Below, in pieces: positions 33,241 through 42,948 of a stretch of DNA of 64,000 nt. The notes beneath the pieces were generated by a model that ran no database searches, was not told the DNA's origin, and was given only the letters and a program-made list of their open reading frames with translations. Numbering within the stretch: position 1 is the stretch's first letter; each line of letters starts with the position of its first letter. Made by a program: the position numbers and the translations under genes. Source of the DNA: G020348185 sp964525045 (GTDB taxonomy: Bacteria > Nitrospirota > Nitrospiria > Nitrospirales > UBA8639); assembly GCA_964525045.1 (NCBI GenBank), contig CAZGFD010000007.1:106166-170165 (forward strand). Direction: 5' to 3'.

Positions 33241-35943
33241 ATGCCAGGTCATCAAACCTGTGGGTTACGGATAGACCATCTAACCTGTCGAAGGCTCCTA
33301 CAATGCATCTGGAGCGCGGCAGTCTCCCTTCTGGTCCTGGTTGGCTGTGCGACACCTCCACCCGGTCCGACACTGGCTCCGACGCTAATAGAAGGTGAGA
33401 GCCGTGTTTCAGGTTCTGCCGTACCTAAAGCCTCTATTAACGTCCTGGTCAACGGGCAGTCTGTAGCCAAGGGGCCGGCAACAGACAAGGGGGATTTCGT
33501 TCTGGATGTTCCCCCTTTAGCTGTCTCTCAAATTGTGACGGCGACTCAGTCTTTGGAGGGGCTCACGAGCGTTCCTTCCGCCCCGATCATTGTGCAGAAA
33601 GCTATTCTGGTCAACATGACCCTACAGCCTGAACAAACCCTTTCGCTTGTCCTAGGCAGTACTCAGGCTTTTTCCGCGACGGGTACGTTTTCCAATGGCC
33701 AGTCTGAGGATCCCCTCCCAGAGGTCATATGGAAGAGTAGCAACCCAGCAATCCTGAGCGTCGATCCCCGGGGACAAGTTGCCGGCCTGAAAGTCGGGAC
33801 AGCCGAGATTTGGGGTAGTCGAGGGGAGGTTCAGTCCGCCCATACAGTCATCCACGTCAAGCCACCCCCGCCGTTAATCGTTGGACCTCTGAGAGCTGGA
33901 GATTCCGACATTCAGGGGCAGTCGGAGCCATTTGCCAGCATTCAGATTTGGGTCAATGGGATTCCTCGCGGTGGTGAAGTATTGGCAGATGAACAGGGGC
34001 ATTGGCAAAGTAGCCATCCACTCTACTTGGAAGAGGATGACCACATCTTTACCACCCAAACCGTTGCGCAGCATCAGAGCGATCCTTCAGATCCCATTCC
34101 CGTTGGCCCGCCCATACTCCTGGAAATTGACATTCATCCTTCGAATTCGGCCACTCTATCCACCGGTCGGGAATTGAAGTTTACCGCTTCCGGTATCTAT
34201 TCAAATGGACAAATTGAAAGTCCCTTATCCGGAACGTCTTGGTACAGTGAAGATCCATCCGTTGCCATCATTCAAAATGATGGAGTAGCCACTGGGATGA
34301 AACCGGGAAGGGTATGGATACAGGTTCTCAGGGATGCCGTTCAGTCGAAGAAGTCAATACTGATCGTTGAGCCCACACCCCCAACCATCACGACTCGCCC
34401 TCGCGCAGGGGACACCGCGTTAGAGGGCACAGCCGATCGTTTCGCCAATATTTCCCTGACTATTAATGGCGTGATCCAGGAAATAGAAGTTGGAGCTGAT
34501 GCTCAGGGTGACTGGAAAGCGGAGGGGATGGCCCCGCTCACTGAACACGATGAAGTGACGAGCCAACAGACGGTGAATAGTATTCAGAGTGCATCTTCCA
34601 CTCCAGTCATCGTGGGGAAGGCGATTCTCACTCAACTTGAGGTCCCGTCTTCTCAGGTGGTGATTGAAAAAGGTGCCCAATCTCAACCCCTCGCCGCTAG
34701 AGGAATCTTTTCAAATGGAAAAGTGAATCAAGCCATGACCGATGTGAAGTGGTCTGTCGAGGACCCCCAGGTAGTGACGATTAATTCGGAAGGTATTATT
34801 TCCGGAATCGAGGTCGGCGTCACGACAATCCAGGCAAGTCGAGATGACATAAGCTCCCCCCCTGTCACTGTCCTTGTCAACCCATTACCACCGGTGATTA
34901 CAAGCCAGCTGAAAGCTGGAGATACGACCGTCCGCGGAACGGCAGAGCCCTCGGCGAGTATTCAGGTTCTGTTGGATGGGGCGACTCTTGGTGGACAGGT
35001 TTTGGCTGATGGTCTGGGTGAATGGCAGATTCGTGATCTTCCTTCATTTGATAAGGATGATCGTATTTCGGTTACACAAACGGTCAATGATCTAAAAAGT
35101 AAGCCTTCAGGTGTCGAAACGGTCCTCCCCAATCATCCACCTGTCCTTAAACCTATGGAAGACCAATTGGTGTATTTGGGAAGTACCTTGACTGTCACAA
35201 TAAATGCTCGTGATCCCGATGATGATGAATTGACCTACAAGCTCATCCAACCCTCTGTGTTGCCCAATAGTACTCTGGATATCTCATCGGGCCGGTTGAC
35301 CTATTCCCCGTTGTCGGGCCAGGTTGGGGAGTGGGAACTCAAGGTGAAGGTGAGTGATGGGAATCTAGCGACTGAAGGGACAATCGTCATAAATGTGTCC
35401 CTGCCCAAGAACCTGATTGTATTGCTTGATAATGCAGATGGAACGGTGGGTATGATCGATATTACGAATGCCGGCGTGACCCGGGTTCTTGATCAACCGG
35501 CCCAGGCCGTAGGACTATTCGGTGGGGCCTCACCGCCGAGTGAAACCTTTGTACTAAAAGAAAAAACTATTCAAGCGGTATTTAAGGAATCTTTGAAAGC
35601 CAAACCGGAAGATCCTCTCAAATTCATCCTCTATTTTAAGACTGATACTATCAAGTTATCTGCGGAGTCAGAAAAACAACTGCCCGAAATCCTTTTGACC
35701 ATTACAAATCGGGAGGTACCCGATATTGAGGTGATCGGCCATACAGACCGGACAGCCTCGGCAGAGTATAATCATCAACTTTCCTTGCGTCGGGCCCATG
35801 CCATTCGCGATATGCTGGTGGTCAGGGGGATCAACCCTCAGGTTATACAGGTCACAGGACATGGAGAAAACAACCCGCTTCTTGAAACACCGGATAATGT
35901 CAGTGAACCCTTGAACCGTCGTGTGGAGATTATGGTCCGGTAA
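33241..35943 (+). CDS. Lipoprotein with Ig-like/BIG2 repeats, cadherin-like and OmpA domains
   Basis: 900 residues. Lipobox LLVLVGCATPPP near residue 38. Four Ig-like units (each with (R/K)AGDx-x-x-x-G ... ASIxVxxNG, the first at about 44-115) alternate with three BIG2 units (FSNGQSEDPLPEVIWKSSNP; YSNGQIESPLSGTSWYSEDP; FSNGKVNQAMTDVKWSVEDP). A cadherin-like domain follows (about 640-725; NARDPDDDELTY), then an OmpA peptidoglycan-binding domain (about 785-900; YFKTDTIKLS, VIGHTDRTAS, NRRVEIMV). Likely an outer-membrane lipoprotein tethering the cell wall. Start directly follows the FecR stop (TAAATG), implying coupled translation. Confidence 0.88.
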   Translation: MPGHQTCGLRIDHLTCRRLLQCIWSAAVSLLVLVGCATPPPGPTLAPTLIEGESRVSGSAVPKASINVLVNGQSVAKGPATDKGDFVLDVPPLAVSQIVTATQSLEGLTSVPSAPIIVQKAILVNMTLQPEQTLSLVLGSTQAFSATGTFSNGQSEDPLPEVIWKSSNPAILSVDPRGQVAGLKVGTAEIWGSRGEVQSAHTVIHVKPPPPLIVGPLRAGDSDIQGQSEPFASIQIWVNGIPRGGEVLADEQGHWQSSHPLYLEEDDHIFTTQTVAQHQSDPSDPIPVGPPILLEIDIHPSNSATLSTGRELKFTASGIYSNGQIESPLSGTSWYSEDPSVAIIQNDGVATGMKPGRVWIQVLRDAVQSKKSILIVEPTPPTITTRPRAGDTALEGTADRFANISLTINGVIQEIEVGADAQGDWKAEGMAPLTEHDEVTSQQTVNSIQSASSTPVIVGKAILTQLEVPSSQVVIEKGAQSQPLAARGIFSNGKVNQAMTDVKWSVEDPQVVTINSEGIISGIEVGVTTIQASRDDISSPPVTVLVNPLPPVITSQLKAGDTTVRGTAEPSASIQVLLDGATLGGQVLADGLGEWQIRDLPSFDKDDRISVTQTVNDLKSKPSGVETVLPNHPPVLKPMEDQLVYLGSTLTVTINARDPDDDELTYKLIQPSVLPNSTLDISSGRLTYSPLSGQVGEWELKVKVSDGNLATEGTIVINVSLPKNLIVLLDNADGTVGMIDITNAGVTRVLDQPAQAVGLFGGASPPSETFVLKEKTIQAVFKESLKAKPEDPLKFILYFKTDTIKLSAESEKQLPEILLTITNREVPDIEVIGHTDRTASAEYNHQLSLRRAHAIRDMLVVRGINPQVIQVTGHGENNPLLETPDNVSEPLNRRVEIMVR

Positions 35944-36091
35944 GGATCTAGTGGCGCGGATTTCGATTCAACTTTTGAGAGACTTCATTGATTCCATGTT
36001 CGACATTCGAAATTCCCCCAACGTTGGCCCTCCCTGATGCAGACAGGTTGGAGATTGGTCTCGGTGGTCAATAACGAACTTTGGATGTTCT

Positions 36092-36775
36092 CTATTCCGC
36101 CGGGACGCAAAATTTTCCTCCCCGTTCTTCGCAGAGCCGCTGACGAAATCGATCGGACCAATATTGAAAGGCTTTCTCTACATGGCTCCAGGGGTTTCGC
36201 ACATCGGTTAATTCCCGCCCACCTCCTCGGCGGTCCACCCCCGCCATCAGGACCTCACCGGTGACACTGTCGGAAACCTCCCCTTCAATGCCAGCGGACC
36301 CTACAAAGGCTCGGGTCCCCGTGGCCATTTTGGATACGCTGGGTAAAGGCACCACTGAAGTCACGGCATGCATCGCTCTGCTGGCCTGTTCGGCTTCGGT
36401 CAGGGCGACCCTGATTCGCATCACCCCCGGTCCCGGTTTATCAACGACCTGCATCCCTTCGGCTCTCACCGCCTCAATGGCCTTCACCCTCATGAGGCGG
36501 GTTAACCGTTGCAGGTCACGTGGAGGAATTTCCCCTAAATTGGAATCCTCCCCTCGCCAAACCGTAACGGGGTCAACCATGGCCTTGTCGTAGTCCTTCC
36601 AATTCGCGGTGGGGTTTCGATAGTACAGTAAGGGCTCTCCGGGTTTTCCGGGACGCAATTTGGAATAATCTTTTAAAAATCCGGTGGTCTCGACTTTTCC
36701 GGCTTGTTCAGAACCCGCACATCCCCAGAACAGCACGACCACTCCCAGGATAATGAGCACTCCCTTACTCTTCAT
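36092..36775 (-). CDS. DUF3313 lipoprotein
   Basis: 227 residues, start ATG 36775 with AGGGGGA upstream (longer TTG start possible). Lipobox VVLFWGCAGS. Body matches DUF3313 (TTGFLKDYSKLRPG, LLYYRNPTANWKDYDKAMVDPV, GPGVMRIRVALTEAE, SVSKMATGTRAFVGSAGIEGEVSDS). Outer-membrane lipoprotein of unknown role. Two Cys near the end (LCEERGGKFC) may form a disulphide. Confidence 0.85.
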   Translation of the reverse strand: MKSKGVLIILGVVVLFWGCAGSEQAGKVETTGFLKDYSKLRPGKPGEPLLYYRNPTANWKDYDKAMVDPVTVWRGEDSNLGEIPPRDLQRLTRLMRVKAIEAVRAEGMQVVDKPGPGVMRIRVALTEAEQASRAMHAVTSVVPLPSVSKMATGTRAFVGSAGIEGEVSDSVTGEVLMAGVDRRGGGRELTDVRNPWSHVEKAFQYWSDRFRQRLCEERGGKFCVPAE

Positions 36776-36871
36776 GGATCCCCCTTTTTCTCTCAATTTT
36801 GGATTGGGCATCAAGCGATAAGGACGAAGTATAACCGTTTCAGGCCCTTCACTTTCAATGCGTGCAAATGA

Positions 36872-37831
36872 TTATTCGTCACGCTTCTCCCGAATGAGTT
36901 GATGCACAATGATTTCCGGACGACAGAGGAATCGAACGGGAACGACGGACACTCCGACGCCGGGGGAGGTATAGCCTTTCATATTCTGATACCTCCAGGG
37001 GCCACTGGCAAATTTCCGAGGGGATCCCCCTGTAATGATGGGGATGCTTTTGGGCAAGCAAATTTGCCCACCATGTGTGTGGCCGCACAGATAATAATCC
37101 ACACCGACTGCGGCCGCATCTTTGATCAAGTCCGTGGAATGTGCCAATAAAACCTTAACCGGGTCCGCATGTGAGGGAACGGATCGCAATGCCTTTGCCA
37201 GGTCGTCTGTTTCGTACCAGTGGGGGTCGTCCACTCCAATCAGCCAAATGGTTTGGTTCCCCCGGGTGATTGGTATGGATTCATTCAAGAGGAGGGTAAT
37301 GCCAAGGCCTTCCAGCCCAGGGACCATCTCAAGAAAGTCATGATTCCCAAGGATGCCAATCGTTCCATGAGGACACTGAATGACCTTGACCAAGTCGGCC
37401 ATGTAAAGGATGGTTTTTCGGTAATCGCCGAATGTCAAATAACGGAAATCCCCCGTCAACACACAAAGATCATACTCGAGCTGGGAAAGGATGGTTCGAA
37501 GCTTCCTCCCTTTGTCGGCAATACCCTCAACATGAAGATCGGATAAATGAAGAATCCGAAATCCCTCAAAGGCGGCTGGCAGGTTCCGAAGCCCGACCGT
37601 CTGTTCGACAATTTTGTAGTCCAGAGACGTTTCTACCCCTCGGTTCCAAAGTCCGGAAAATTTCAGAATCCACTTCAAATACGGACTTAGGAAATCGAGG
37701 TTCTCGGGGTAGAAGTGATGTCCCCTCGTTCCGAATCTCACCGCAGAATGAACCGCTTGAAGCTTTAACCGTTCTCGAACATGGTGGGAGCCAATTCGCG
37801 CAAGTAATTGAGTGAGGAGAGAGGAATCCAT
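36872..37831 (-). CDS. YkuE-like metallophosphoesterase
   Basis: 319 residues. Calcineurin-like motifs ILHLSDLHVEGI, VLTGDFRY, GILGNHDFLE, LLAHSTDL and CGHTHGGQICLP are all present. The N-terminal 90 residues lack a clear TM segment. The YkuE family removes phosphate groups from lipids or envelope substrates; this member's substrate is unknown. Single gene. Confidence 0.88.
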   Translation of the reverse strand: MDSSLLTQLLARIGSHHVRERLKLQAVHSAVRFGTRGHHFYPENLDFLSPYLKWILKFSGLWNRGVETSLDYKIVEQTVGLRNLPAAFEGFRILHLSDLHVEGIADKGRKLRTILSQLEYDLCVLTGDFRYLTFGDYRKTILYMADLVKVIQCPHGTIGILGNHDFLEMVPGLEGLGITLLLNESIPITRGNQTIWLIGVDDPHWYETDDLAKALRSVPSHADPVKVLLAHSTDLIKDAAAVGVDYYLCGHTHGGQICLPKSIPIITGGSPRKFASGPWRYQNMKGYTSPGVGVSVVPVRFLCRPEIIVHQLIREKRDE

Positions 37832-37882
37832 GAGGCGGTAGCCGACTTGTCAACCCGTTATCTTCAAAGATACCATATCTGA

Positions 37883-38296
37883 ATGCAATCGCTAGATGTC
37901 CAAAACCCCGGGATGCCGGACCTTCAATTCGTGTTGCTGGTCTTAGCCCTGTCCACGTCTGATCTTCACTCTCTAAATCTCTCATTGTCGGGAAGGGAAA
38001 CGCTCTTTAATCGCTGCTGGGCGTTGCTTCACGAAACTCCCCCTCCTGTGAAAAAGGAAGAACGAGTGCTCGATCTCCGGTACGGGGATGAGCTCACCCT
38101 TGAAGCGATGGTCCAGGTGATTCGGCAAACCCTCCAAGAGCAAGGAATCGCTCAACTCACTTGGGATCATCCACCAAGCGAACCTACCCGGAGCACGACC
38201 CCCGAGGCGAAGCCCTTAGTGGAGCGCTTACAGAAACTCTACCCCATTGAACCTGATCAATCTGAATCCCCACCAAGCGGATCCAGTTCGTCATGA
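37883..38296 (+). CDS. Hypothetical protein
   Basis: 137 residues, possibly starting at the second ATG (37913). Helical middle (YGDELTLEAMVQVIRQTLQEQG) and low-complexity Ser/Pro-rich C-terminus. No family recognised; RBS weak. It fits the space before the lipoprotein gene with the same orientation. Confidence 0.5.
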   Translation: MQSLDVQNPGMPDLQFVLLVLALSTSDLHSLNLSLSGRETLFNRCWALLHETPPPVKKEERVLDLRYGDELTLEAMVQVIRQTLQEQGIAQLTWDHPPSEPTRSTTPEAKPLVERLQKLYPIEPDQSESPPSGSSSS

Positions 38297-38371
38297 TGGG
38301 TTACCCCCCTTTCCATTGATCGGATGTTTCATTCCCGCCAACCATCCTTGGCCGCCAGGAAGAGGAGTAGG

Positions 38372-38839
38372 ATGACGAAGAGAAATTATGCAACTTGGGT
38401 AGGTCGATGTCTTGGGATAGGCAGTATGGTCGTGTGGCTCCTTGCCTGTTCAGAGCAGCCGGATCAACCATTTGAACAGGCGAAGCCAGGGGGCAATCCG
38501 GAAAGCCGTCAATCCCTTGAGAGTGAACCTCAATCTCTGGCCAACAATGACCAAGCCGCGGCTGAACTGATGATGGCGCTAAAAGAGACCAAAATGGCAT
38601 TAAAAGAATCGGAAGAATTGCTGCGCGATGCGATGCCGGGAAAGGATTCGGACCGTCCCCTAAAGGCATTAGAAAGAGAACTTCAGGCCGCTGAGGGACT
38701 GTTGATAGAGGTTCGAAAGACTATTGAGCAGGGAGACTATCTCAAGGCCAAGGGACAAATCCATGATATGACCGATCGGACCAACCATATCAATCAACAA
38801 ATCAAGGAGGCGATTCGAAAACAAGAACGTGCGAGTTAG
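38372..38839 (+). CDS. Helical lipoprotein, unknown
   Basis: 155 residues, start ATG 38372 with GGAAGAGGAG upstream. Signal peptide with lipobox VVWLLACSEQP. After a Pro/Ser-rich linker, long amphipathic helices (AAELMMALKETKMALKESEELL; DYLKAKGQIHDMTDRTNHIN). The pattern recalls small helical metal-binding or scaffolding lipoproteins; not assigned. Resembles in style the exported protein at 11809-12192. Confidence 0.7.
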   Translation: MTKRNYATWVGRCLGIGSMVVWLLACSEQPDQPFEQAKPGGNPESRQSLESEPQSLANNDQAAAELMMALKETKMALKESEELLRDAMPGKDSDRPLKALERELQAAEGLLIEVRKTIEQGDYLKAKGQIHDMTDRTNHINQQIKEAIRKQERAS

Positions 38840-38940
38840 CGGGTCCAACCCTCCAGAAACAATCATGGTACATGTCCCAGCCCAAGGCGATACCGATGAA
38901 TAGGAAATCATAGGACCGCGTTCCCGAAGGAGCCAAAATC

Positions 38941-39816
38941 TTACTTCACCATGAACGTCTTTATTTTGGAGTTTCGAACAGGCCCACTACTGACATTTCC
39001 CTTGATGGTATACACGCCGGTTGGTGCTTCAGCGGGCACCTCAATTGTCTGAGAATACGAAAAAGTGCCAGGTGCGCGCTCGACCGTGTCCTTCAGGTTC
39101 TGGATGCTGAGGGTGCCTTTGAGTAATACTACTTCTTCCAGATATTTCAATGTGGGGCCATCCGGTTCCCCTTCCAGGTCATATTTCACGGTCACGGTGA
39201 ATTTAGATTTACGTTCTACCTTTGGGGGGTCTATCACGATCTCGACAATCTTTATTTTTGGTATTTCGGACTCATCCAATTCCGGGGAAGCGTCTTCGGT
39301 CACCACAGGAGCGGCGACTACTGCTCCCGGCCCTCCGGGAGGGGAACTCGGAGAAGGGGCAACCGGCGTATCTGGGAATGCGGGGACAGGATTGGCCTCG
39401 GGACCTTTTGCCGTCTCACTCCCTACGGTTTTATTGGCATTTTCGATCCAACGGAGTCCCTCTTCATACCGCTTTTTCTCTGCGCTGAGAAACCCCTGGA
39501 TGGTGGCTGTGACTGCCAGGAGGGAGGCTCGAAGTTTTTGATTCTCTTTAATAATATCTTCATAGTCTCTGTTAAATTCTTTATCCTTATTTCTTAGTTG
39601 TTTGATGTCTTGCGAGAGGGTTTTGATTTTCTTCCTCAGGTCATCCTGGCCTTCTCTCGTTTCTTTTTTAAAGGTATTGATTGACTGTTGGGTGCGTTCG
39701 TTCGCGGATTCAATGTCCCCAAGCGTCGCACATCCAGTCGCGGCCAAAACATTCAACAAAATGAACGAAAGTGCGAGCTTCACATGGTTGCCCGACCCAC
39801 ATTCTTTCCGATCCAT
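38941..39816 (-). CDS. Lipoprotein with coiled coil and Ig-like C-terminal domain
   Basis: 291 residues, start ATG 39816 with GGAGG upstream. Lipobox VLAATGCATLGD. Residues about 30-125 are a coiled coil (QDDLRKKIKTLSQDIKQLRNK), then a Pro/Ala linker, then a beta domain (about 190-291; PKVERKSKFTVTVKYDLEGE, EAPTGVYTIKGNVSS) of Ig-like type. Function unknown; envelope-associated. Confidence 0.7.
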   Translation of the reverse strand: MDRKECGSGNHVKLALSFILLNVLAATGCATLGDIESANERTQQSINTFKKETREGQDDLRKKIKTLSQDIKQLRNKDKEFNRDYEDIIKENQKLRASLLAVTATIQGFLSAEKKRYEEGLRWIENANKTVGSETAKGPEANPVPAFPDTPVAPSPSSPPGGPGAVVAAPVVTEDASPELDESEIPKIKIVEIVIDPPKVERKSKFTVTVKYDLEGEPDGPTLKYLEEVVLLKGTLSIQNLKDTVERAPGTFSYSQTIEVPAEAPTGVYTIKGNVSSGPVRNSKIKTFMVK

Positions 39817-39898
39817 AACGCCCTCCATAAAAACTTTTTTGCTTGGTGGTCAATATACCAAATTTCCGGTTCCTGTCATCAACAATGGCGAAAAAAAG

Positions 39899-41536
39899 TT
39901 AATGGACAGGATCGCGCGTGAGAAACGCAGGTGATTTTCGACGTTGTGTTGCCTGTTCAAATGCATAGGCGATTTTTATCAATGTGGGTTCACTGAAGGC
40001 TCTTCCAAAAAATGAGATGCCGACGGGAATCCCGGAAATGTACCCTACAGGGACGGAAATATGAGGATAGCCGGCTACAGCCGGAGCTGATGGCAACCAC
40101 TGTTTGCTTGTCCAGGGAGGAACAATATGATCGCCCAGCGTGAGGTCAATCGGGAAAGCCGGACCCAATGTGGGACCCACAATCACGTCGAGATAATATT
40201 TCTTGATGGTGGCATCAATTCCCTCGGTGGCGGCAAGCCGAAAACTGTGCTGGCGGGCCTCTCTATAGGCCTTGTCAGTTAAAGGGCCTATCTGATCCGC
40301 CATTTCAAATATTTCTTGTTCAAAGTAGGGCATTTCGATCGGCCGGTGCTGTTCATTGAATGCCATAAGGTCCCGTAACGATTGAGGGCCAAGTGGAGAC
40401 CGTTTCCGGAGATACGCTTCGAAAGAGGTTTTGAATTCATACAACAGAACGGTGAATTCAGAGGCACCGAATTGTCCGGCCGTTTCCACATTCGCCGGGT
40501 CTATGATGACAGCCCCGTGATGTTTCATCACCTCGATAGCCTTGTTGATGAGCGCATCGAGGTGTTCGTGATAGCCAAAATAATTTCTGGCAATGCCGAT
40601 CCGAGCCCCACGGAGTCCGTCTTTTTGAAGGAATGGCCTATAATCGGAGTGAGATTTCCCATGAGACTCATCAGTCCGGGGATCATGCGGATCGAGTCCC
40701 GTCAGGGCTCCCAGGAGAATGGCCGCATCGGACACCGTTCTTGCCATGGGTCCCGCCGTATCCTGCGAAGGGGATATGGGAATGAGGCCGGCACGACTGA
40801 TGAGGCCAACCGTGGGTTTGAGCCCGACGATGGAGTTGGCTGAGGCCGGGCACACAATTGAGCCGTCGGTTTCAGTCCCAATGGCGACGGTTACCAAGTT
40901 GGCCGCCACCGCGACAGCTGATCCGGAGCTGGACCCACAGGGATTCCGAGTCAGGATATACGGATTTTTGGTTTGTCCCCCCCGTGCGCTCCATCCACTG
41001 CTGGCACGTGTAGAACGAAAATAGGCCCACTCGGACATATTCGCTTTCCCGATAATCACCGCACCGGCCTCACGGAGTTTTTTTGCGACAAAGGAATCAC
41101 CGGTGCCAGGGACCCCATCCAAGGCATAGGATCCGGCGGTAGTCTGAAGTTTATCCGCCGTTTCGATATTGTCTTTGACAAGAACGGGAATCCCGTGCAA
41201 GGGACCTCGTACCCGGCCGTTCCGGCGTTCTTGGTCCAGTTGTTCAGCCACAGCCAAGGCGTCGGGATTCACTTCCAGATAGGATCGAAGGGCGGGGCCT
41301 TTTTTATCGATCTCCTCCACGCGTGTCAGATAGGCCTCAACGATCGCGCGTGAGGAATAAGTTCCGGTACGCATGCCTGCCTGTAAATCGGCGATGGTCA
41401 CCTCATCCAGGTCAAACGCGTGGAGCCCAATCGCTGGAAAGATGAGGCAGGCGAGTGCCAAAGCCGTCAGTACACGACAGAATCGCCGTAGGCCAATGAG
41501 ATATAAGGTTTTCTTTTTCTCGACAAACATATCCAA
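39899..41536 (-). CDS. Exported amidase-signature enzyme
   Basis: 545 residues. Signal segment (VLTALALACLIFPAIGLHA). Amidase-signature catalytic triad: Lys in PVLVKDNIETAD, cis-Ser in GSSSGSAVAVAA, nucleophile Ser in GTETDGSIVCPAS. Cleaves an amide bond; secreted homologues act on a range of amides and the substrate is unknown. It lies 54 bp downstream of the MHS transporter gene with the same orientation, which hints at uptake of a related compound. Confidence 0.9.
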   Translation of the reverse strand: MDMFVEKKKTLYLIGLRRFCRVLTALALACLIFPAIGLHAFDLDEVTIADLQAGMRTGTYSSRAIVEAYLTRVEEIDKKGPALRSYLEVNPDALAVAEQLDQERRNGRVRGPLHGIPVLVKDNIETADKLQTTAGSYALDGVPGTGDSFVAKKLREAGAVIIGKANMSEWAYFRSTRASSGWSARGGQTKNPYILTRNPCGSSSGSAVAVAANLVTVAIGTETDGSIVCPASANSIVGLKPTVGLISRAGLIPISPSQDTAGPMARTVSDAAILLGALTGLDPHDPRTDESHGKSHSDYRPFLQKDGLRGARIGIARNYFGYHEHLDALINKAIEVMKHHGAVIIDPANVETAGQFGASEFTVLLYEFKTSFEAYLRKRSPLGPQSLRDLMAFNEQHRPIEMPYFEQEIFEMADQIGPLTDKAYREARQHSFRLAATEGIDATIKKYYLDVIVGPTLGPAFPIDLTLGDHIVPPWTSKQWLPSAPAVAGYPHISVPVGYISGIPVGISFFGRAFSEPTLIKIAYAFEQATQRRKSPAFLTRDPVH

Positions 41537-41590
41537 TAACTTTCGTATTGAAGGAGTCGTGTAGTGGTTTTCCCTAACCTTCCCCGCAAA

Positions 41591-42862
41591 TCAGGTGACT
41601 TGAATCCAGCTTTCCCTGCTTGTTTCCGGTATAAGAAAAATTGCCGTGATCAGGGTAATCGCTGCCGCAAAGGTGATCCAATAGGCTGGCGTGATCGGGT
41701 TTCCTGTGAGGGCGATCAGCCAAGCGGCGATCAACGGGGTCGTCCCGCCAAACCAACCAATCGAGGCGTTATAGGCAAAAGCCAGGCCGGTGCAACGAAC
41801 GGCTGTGGGGATCAGTTCCACGCTGGTCGTCACAACGCCACCGGCCATTAATCCAATGGCTATGGCAAAGCCCACCTCTCCCATAAAAATTACCACGGGC
41901 TCGGTGGTGTGAATAAGATGAAACAAGGGAATGGATCCAAGGGTGAGGAGCGTACCTCCAGTGATCAAAAGGGGTCTTCGCCCGAACCGGTCGGCTAACC
42001 AGGCGCCTGCGGGAAGGAGAACTAACAACAGCGACATGCTCAGGGTGTTGAGATTGAACGCCACTTGTCCGGGAAGGTTATCGACCACCTTAATATAGGT
42101 CACCGCATAGACGAAGGCCGCGTAGAAAGACACCCCAAACCCGACATTCAAGAGTGCAACCCGGATGACCGATGGACGATGTTTTCCAAAAGAATCGAGG
42201 ATCGGGCTTTGGCTATCACCCCTTGGTTTATCGGTATGAATGCTGCGCCGTACGAGATATCCGGTGCCAGCCACCAGGGCCCCCACGAGGAACGGAAGAC
42301 GCCAGCCCCACGTCGCCACTTGCGAAGCGGTCAGAATATTGGTGAGGAGGGCACCCACTCCTGAGCCGAGAAGAATGCCTGCGGTCGCCCCCCATACCCC
42401 CCAAATGGCGTTAAAGGCTCTTCGATCTTGCGGAGCATTCTCGACTAAGAATACAAGAGAACTGGTATATTCTCCTCCAACCGATAGGCCTTGAATAATT
42501 CGAAGGGTCACCAGCAGGACGGGCGCCGCCAATCCTATTGACTGGTGGGTGGGTAACAGACCAATGATAACAGTCGGGATGGCCATGGTCAGCACCGATA
42601 AGGTTAATGCTCGCGAGCGGCCTACTAAATCACCGATCCGTCCGAATAACAAGCCACCTAAAGGGCGGACTAAAAATCCTGCGGCAAAGGCTCCGAAGGC
42701 CGCGATGAGTGAGACGGTGGGATTATCGGAAGGAAAAAATTGATGGCCGATGACGCTCGCAAAAAATCCGTACACCGCAAAGTCATACCATTCCATGACG
42801 TTGCCGACCAGGCCCGCTAAGATGATGCGTCCTTGTGACGGTTTGGGCCGGACGTTATTCAT
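41591..42862 (-). CDS. MHS-family major facilitator transporter
   Basis: About 423 residues, twelve TM segments. Typical MHS-family motifs: GNVMEWYDFAVYGFFA in TM1, RPLGGLLFGRIGDLVGRSRAL between TM2 and 3, RIIQGLSVGGEYTSS in TM4, WGWRLPFLVG. Proton symporter for organic acids or osmolytes such as proline/betaine; substrate unclear. ATG 42862 chosen; a TTG 18 bp earlier is possible. Confidence 0.88.
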   Translation of the reverse strand: MNNVRPKPSQGRIILAGLVGNVMEWYDFAVYGFFASVIGHQFFPSDNPTVSLIAAFGAFAAGFLVRPLGGLLFGRIGDLVGRSRALTLSVLTMAIPTVIIGLLPTHQSIGLAAPVLLVTLRIIQGLSVGGEYTSSLVFLVENAPQDRRAFNAIWGVWGATAGILLGSGVGALLTNILTASQVATWGWRLPFLVGALVAGTGYLVRRSIHTDKPRGDSQSPILDSFGKHRPSVIRVALLNVGFGVSFYAAFVYAVTYIKVVDNLPGQVAFNLNTLSMSLLLVLLPAGAWLADRFGRRPLLITGGTLLTLGSIPLFHLIHTTEPVVIFMGEVGFAIAIGLMAGGVVTTSVELIPTAVRCTGLAFAYNASIGWFGGTTPLIAAWLIALTGNPITPAYWITFAAAITLITAIFLIPETSRESWIQVT

Positions 42863-42948
42863 AATGTGGCAGTGATCCAAACTAATTTGGAGCGCCCGCG
42901 AGCGCGAAGATGGGAGAATCGGATACAGCCGATGGTTTAAAGGGATGA

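Noticed and set aside
37566..37985. 139-residue ORF on the minus strand
   Set aside because: Lies mostly opposite or out of frame with the phosphoesterase gene, and has biased, non-protein-like composition.
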